Below, piece after piece: positions 60,730-64,000 of a stretch of 64,000 nt of DNA. The notes under the pieces were generated by a model, which was not told the origin of the DNA, ran no database searches, and worked only from the letters and a program-made list of their open reading frames with translations. The translations under genes and the position numbers were made by a program. Every line of letters begins with the position of its first letter. Position 1 is the first letter of the stretch. Source of the stretch: Burkholderia pseudomultivorans. GTDB lineage: Bacteria > Pseudomonadota > Gammaproteobacteria > Burkholderiales > Burkholderiaceae. The stretch covers positions 1 through 64,000 of the forward strand of contig NZ_CABVPP010000035.1 in assembly GCF_902499075.1 (NCBI RefSeq). Direction: 5' to 3'.

Positions 60730-61143
60730 TCATCCCTGCCGCGCCGCGAATGCTTCGGCGGTCATGATCAGGCCGGGAAAGTCCTCTCGCATGGCGAGAA
60801 TGTCCGCATCGCCCGTGATCAACGCATCCGCCTTGCCGACATGCGCGAGCACCAGGAACACCTGGTCCTTCTCGTCGCGGCAGACCGGCAGGTCTGGCCA
60901 TGGTGCCGGAAGTTCCACCACATCGGCGTAGGGCAGGAAGTCCGCCAGCAACTCCTGCTGTTCCAAGGTAGACAGCTTGAACTTGGGATAGGCCAGGACG
61001 CGCAGGAGTTCACTGGCCGTCTCCCGGCAGACCAGCGGCTGCAACTGCTGTTGCTGCCAGGCTTGGCGTATCCAGGCCAGGCGTCCGGCATTGAAGATCA
61101 GCGCCGACAGCACGATGTTGGTGTCGAGCACGACCCTGTGCAT
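60730..61143 (-). CDS. PIN-domain toxin (TIGR00305-type)
   Basis: A 137-residue PIN RNase: VVLDTNIVLSALIF carries the first catalytic aspartate, SELLRVLAYPKF the glutamate region, and DEKDQVFLVLAHVGKADALITGDADIL the later acids. Overlaps the stop of its antitoxin gene by one base (TGATG). It would cleave RNA unless bound. Such pairs stabilise ICEs. Confidence 0.88.
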   Translation of the reverse strand: MHRVVLDTNIVLSALIFNAGRLAWIRQAWQQQQLQPLVCRETASELLRVLAYPKFKLSTLEQQELLADFLPYADVVELPAPWPDLPVCRDEKDQVFLVLAHVGKADALITGDADILAMREDFPGLIMTAEAFAARQG

Positions 61144-61361
61144 CAGCGCCGTGCCCAGGCCACGGCATCCTCGACGTCCTGTTCGGTGATCCCGAGTTGC
61201 TCCAGCTTCTCGCGCACGGCCTGGGCCTTCTGGACCCGCACCGGCGTCAGGACGATCCGGCCGCCCTCGACGGTCACGTCGAAGTACTCCGCCGCATCCA
61301 CGCCGGACACGGCCGCCTTGGGCAGCGTGATCTGATTTTTAGAGGTGAGCTTGGCAAGCAT
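61143..61361 (-). CDS. AbrB/MazE-type antitoxin
   Basis: A 72-residue protein: AKLTSKNQITLPKAAVS is the swapped-hairpin AbrB DNA-binding motif; the rest (YFDVTVEGGRIVLTPVRVQKAQAVREKLEQLGI) binds the toxin. First gene of the TA pair; diverges from the relaxase region. Confidence 0.88.
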   Translation of the reverse strand: MLAKLTSKNQITLPKAAVSGVDAAEYFDVTVEGGRIVLTPVRVQKAQAVREKLEQLGITEQDVEDAVAWARR

Positions 61362-61692
61362 GGGAGACCTCCGTCAGTTACAAAGGAAATCTTACTTCCT
61401 TACTCCATTCTCGACAAGCATGTCTTTGGGCGTAGGGGTTTCAGGGCCTGCTGCGCTTCCAGCGCCGGTTGAAGCGGCCTGGTCCGGTGAAAACACAGTG
61501 CCTGTTCCGTCCGATCCTGGAGCGCACGAGATCCGCATTGATTGCGGCACAGGAAGCCGACTGCCCCTATACCAAAGGGCTTGTCGAAGGCCGAAGGGCT
61601 GGGGAAGGGGCAAGGGAATGGCCTCAACGGGAAAGGCCCTACCCGAAAAGGCCAAAAGGCTCCTCCGGCCAGCCCATCACCAGGATGTCGCC
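61362..61692 (+). other. Leader of the relaxase gene
   Basis: About 330 bases with no supported gene. The last part (61580-61670) is purine-rich with several AAGGCC/AAAGGCC words. This is a plausible place for the promoter of the TA pair and of traI; an oriT is possible, but no nick-site motif was recognised. Confidence 0.35.
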
Positions 61693-63489
61693 ATGCTTTC
61701 GCTGTTCCAGCGCAAACGGGTGCCGCTGACCACAGCCGCCGCGCCACCTCCCGTCGAGCCCGCCAAAGGGCTGACGCCACCGCAGTCGGCCACATCGCTG
61801 CTGGCGGAGCCGCGCCGGCAGCGGCTGCTGGAACACATCTGGCAGCGCACCTCGCTGTCGCGTCGGCAGTTCCGCTCGCTGTACCTGGCGCCGCTGGAAC
61901 GCTACGCCGAGCTGGTCCAGCAGTTCCCGGCCTCGGAGGCGCATCACCATGCCTGGCCGGGCGGCATGCTGGACCACGGCCTGGAGATCGTGGCCTACGC
62001 GCTCAAGCTGAGGCAGTCCCACTTGCTCCCGGCCGGCGCCTCGCCCGAGGCCCAGGCCGCGCAAGCCGAGGCCTGGACCGCCGGGACCGCCTACGCCGCG
62101 TTGCTGCACGACATTGGCAAGATCGCGGTCGATCTGCACGTCGAGAAGGCCGATGGCCTGGTCTGGCACCCCTGGCACGGGCCGCTGCGCCAGCCGTACC
62201 GCTTTCGTTACCGGACGGATCGCGAGTACCGGCTGCATGGCGCCGCCACGGGGCTGCTCTACACCCGTGTGCTCGATGCCGGCATCCTCGACTGGCTGAG
62301 CGACTACCAAGACCTGTGGTCGGCGCTGCTGTACGTGCTGGCGGGCCAATACGAGCATGCCGGCACGCTGGGCGAACTGGTCATCAAGGCCGACCAGGCA
62401 TCGGTGGCCCTGGCGCTCGGCGGTGATCCGGCCAGGGCCATGGCGGCGCCGAAGCATGCGCTGCAGCGCAAGCTGCTCGATGGCCTGCGCTACCTGCTGC
62501 GCGAGGAATTCAAGCTGAACCAGCCCGGCGGCCCGTCGGATGGATGGCTGACCCAGGACGCACTCTGGCTCGTCAGCAAGACGGTCAGCGACAAGCTGCG
62601 CGCGCACCTCCTGTCGCAGGGCATCGAAGGCATTCCATCGAACAACACTGCCGTCTTCACGGTGCTCCAGGACCATGGCATCGTGCAGCCCGCCCCGGAT
62701 GGGAAGGCGATCTGGCGGGCGACCGTCACGAGCGGCACAGGCTGGTCGCACAGCTTTACCTTCCTGCGCCTGTCGCCGGCCTTGATCTGGGAGTCGGGAG
62801 AGCGTCCCACATCGTTCGCTGGCACGGTCACGACGGAAGAGCCCCTCCCTGGCGAAGATGACGCGTCGACCCCCTCCGGTATCCCGGCCACCTCACCGTC
62901 CCCTGGGGTAGCGGATTGCCCGGCAGGGATCGCGGACCCGGTCTCCGATCTGCTGTCGATGCTCGATGCGTCCGACGCAGCCACCACCAGTGCATCGTCC
63001 GCCAGCGCGGAACCGCCATCACCATCCACCGCCGCACCTGCGACAGTGACCCATTTGGCGCCGACCAGTCCTGCCACCATGCCGGCTCCCGCGAAGGCCA
63101 CGCCGTTCGGGGAAGCCTTCATCGCCTGGCTCAGGCAAGGCATCGAGTCGCGCAAGCTCATCATCAACGACGCGAAGGCACTGGTGCATACCGTCGATGG
63201 CACGGCGTACCTGGTCAGCCCCGGTGTTTTCCAGCGCTACGCGCAGGAACATCCGGAGATCCAGGTGCTGGCCCGGCAGGACAATCTGCACGACTGGCAA
63301 TGGGTGCAGAAGCGCTTCGAGAAGCTGGGACTGCACCGCAATCAGGACAGCGGCCTGAACATCTGGACCTGCGAAGTCACCGGGCCGCGCAAGTCGCGGC
63401 GGTTGCACGGCTATCTGTTGATGGCGCCTTCGGCATTGTTCGCGGAAGTCCCGCCGGACAACCCCTACCTGTCCCTGGTGCGTGGCTAA
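61693..63489 (+). CDS. traI: MobH-type conjugative relaxase TraI (TIGR03760)
   Basis: 598 residues from the ATG at 61693; upstream codons in frame to 61345 look non-coding. The HD-hydrolase-like relaxase core has HHHAWPGGMLDH (84-95) and LLHDIGKIAVDLHV (HD 139-140), the MobH signature. The C-terminal domain (about 475-598) is the TraI_2_C winged region with FIAWLRQGIESRKLIINDAKALVHTV, joined by a Pro/Ala/Ser-rich linker. It nicks oriT and pilots the strand to the recipient. Typical end gene of PFGI-1-class transfer modules. Confidence 0.93.
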   Translation: MLSLFQRKRVPLTTAAAPPPVEPAKGLTPPQSATSLLAEPRRQRLLEHIWQRTSLSRRQFRSLYLAPLERYAELVQQFPASEAHHHAWPGGMLDHGLEIVAYALKLRQSHLLPAGASPEAQAAQAEAWTAGTAYAALLHDIGKIAVDLHVEKADGLVWHPWHGPLRQPYRFRYRTDREYRLHGAATGLLYTRVLDAGILDWLSDYQDLWSALLYVLAGQYEHAGTLGELVIKADQASVALALGGDPARAMAAPKHALQRKLLDGLRYLLREEFKLNQPGGPSDGWLTQDALWLVSKTVSDKLRAHLLSQGIEGIPSNNTAVFTVLQDHGIVQPAPDGKAIWRATVTSGTGWSHSFTFLRLSPALIWESGERPTSFAGTVTTEEPLPGEDDASTPSGIPATSPSPGVADCPAGIADPVSDLLSMLDASDAATTSASSASAEPPSPSTAAPATVTHLAPTSPATMPAPAKATPFGEAFIAWLRQGIESRKLIINDAKALVHTVDGTAYLVSPGVFQRYAQEHPEIQVLARQDNLHDWQWVQKRFEKLGLHRNQDSGLNIWTCEVTGPRKSRRLHGYLLMAPSALFAEVPPDNPYLSLVRG

Positions 63490-63553
63490 GAGTCTCCTCG
63501 CTACACACGGGCAACGCACCTGCCGACCCTATGTCTTGCATCGTCGATCCCCC

Positions 63554-64000
63554 TCATGCTCGATGGGCGACCCAACCCTTGAAGGTGAACGCGCAATAGA
63601 AAAGGTCGATGTCCGTGAATCCAGCCTCGCGGAGCAGATCGACATCCTGCGCGGGCGAAAGCACGGGCAGCCGTTCCTTGATCGCCGCGATGCTGCCTTC
63701 GGCTTGACGCACTGGTACGCCGGAAGCAGCCGCAAACGCCGCATTGCGCGAGAGCCATCTGTCCCTGACGGGATCGTCGCCGGGAAAACTGTGATGCGTG
63801 ACGACAAGGGACGCACCGGGCTTGAGTCGCAGGTGTATTTGCTGCAGCGTCTTCAGCCGCTCGGCTGGCGGCAGGAAATGCAGTGTCAGCAGGCAGGTCG
63901 CGCCATCGAAGGGCCCCTTGGGGGCGCTGTCGATATAGATGCGCGCGTCGGCCGGCGCGCGTTCGGCCAGCAGCACGCCCGCCATCCGGTGCAGGTCGCG
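63554..64000 (-). CDS. SAM-dependent methyltransferase, 5' part beyond the window
   Basis: The frame runs open off the right edge; 149 codons are present. Class I methyltransferase motifs: DGATCLLTLHFLPPAERLKTLQQIHLRLKPGASLVVTHHS (post-IV region), then VDLLREAGFTDIDLFYCAFTFKGWVAHR at the C-terminus. The SAM-binding glycine motif must lie outside. Substrate unknown; the pattern is like tRNA cmo5U or small-molecule methylases. Beyond the transfer module, so cargo or chromosome. Confidence 0.8.
   Translation of the reverse strand, partial: RDLHRMAGVLLAERAPADARIYIDSAPKGPFDGATCLLTLHFLPPAERLKTLQQIHLRLKPGASLVVTHHSFPGDDPVRDRWLSRNAAFAAASGVPVRQAEGSIAAIKERLPVLSPAQDVDLLREAGFTDIDLFYCAFTFKGWVAHRA

Noticed and set aside
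61362-61692. oriT in the traI leader
   Set aside because: Suggestive position but no nick motif or inverted repeat recognised with confidence.

Overview
The window is GC-rich, densely coded DNA of a kind expected from a betaproteobacterium, most likely a member of the Burkholderiales. That assignment rests on gene content and codon use, not on a marker gene: there is no rRNA, no complete tRNA and no housekeeping locus. Nearly everything is accessory DNA. About half of the sequence belongs to, or is inserted in, an integrative and conjugative element (ICE) of the PFGI-1/ICEclc type with mating-pair-formation class G genes.

Layout. (1) 0.1-6.3 kb: a minus-strand defence-like operon of a GHKL ATPase fused to a PD-(D/E)XK-like nuclease, an OLD-family ATPase/TOPRIM nuclease (GajA-like) and a UvrD-like helicase (GajB-like). 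At its outer edge lie a perfect 16-bp inverted repeat and a sequence resembling a tRNA 3' end. (2) 7.0-16.9 kb: a type VI secretion mini-cluster with vgrG, a DUF2169 chaperone, a PAAR-like effector with its probable immunity protein, a lone tssF and three uncharacterised genes. (3) 17.0-30.6 kb: a phage/plasmid-like block with DUF932, YqaJ exonuclease, a Gp3-like protein, a membrane/HTH protein carrying a dense DNA repeat, DUF4942, a cysteine-free papain-like protein, a damaged HEPN module, an XRE regulator, an acyltransferase-SGNH protein and a lipoprotein. Genes here are separated by GC-rich hairpins. (4) 30.8-33.5 kb and 55.6-63.5 kb: ICE transfer genes (truncated VirB4/TraC ATPase, DsbA-like protein; then PFL_4709, 4710 and 4711 families, TraG-N, DUF3742, a PIN/AbrB toxin-antitoxin pair and the MobH relaxase TraI). 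(5) 33.6-55.5 kb: a cargo region inserted between the DsbA-like and PFL_4709 genes. It is a mosaic of regulators (four LysR, two TetR, one GlxA/AraC, one MerR), four alpha/beta hydrolases (two of fluoroacetate-dehalogenase type), a LeuCD-like hydratase, a GST, two MFS pumps, a ParD-like/methionine aminopeptidase pair, and many remnants (IS3, IS5, lysE, merR, csaA, map).

How the parts work together. The ICE genes supply conjugation and the cargo supplies small-molecule catabolism and efflux under local regulators, several with visible palindromic operators. The defence operon and the T6SS island add protection and competition functions. The most unusual items are the three-gene GHKL-nuclease/Gabija-like operon, the CAGTCACG repeat cluster inside a membrane/DNA-binding gene, the frameshifted HEPN pair, and the dehalogenase-LeuCD operon. 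All family calls come from reading the translated sequence; no database search was possible.
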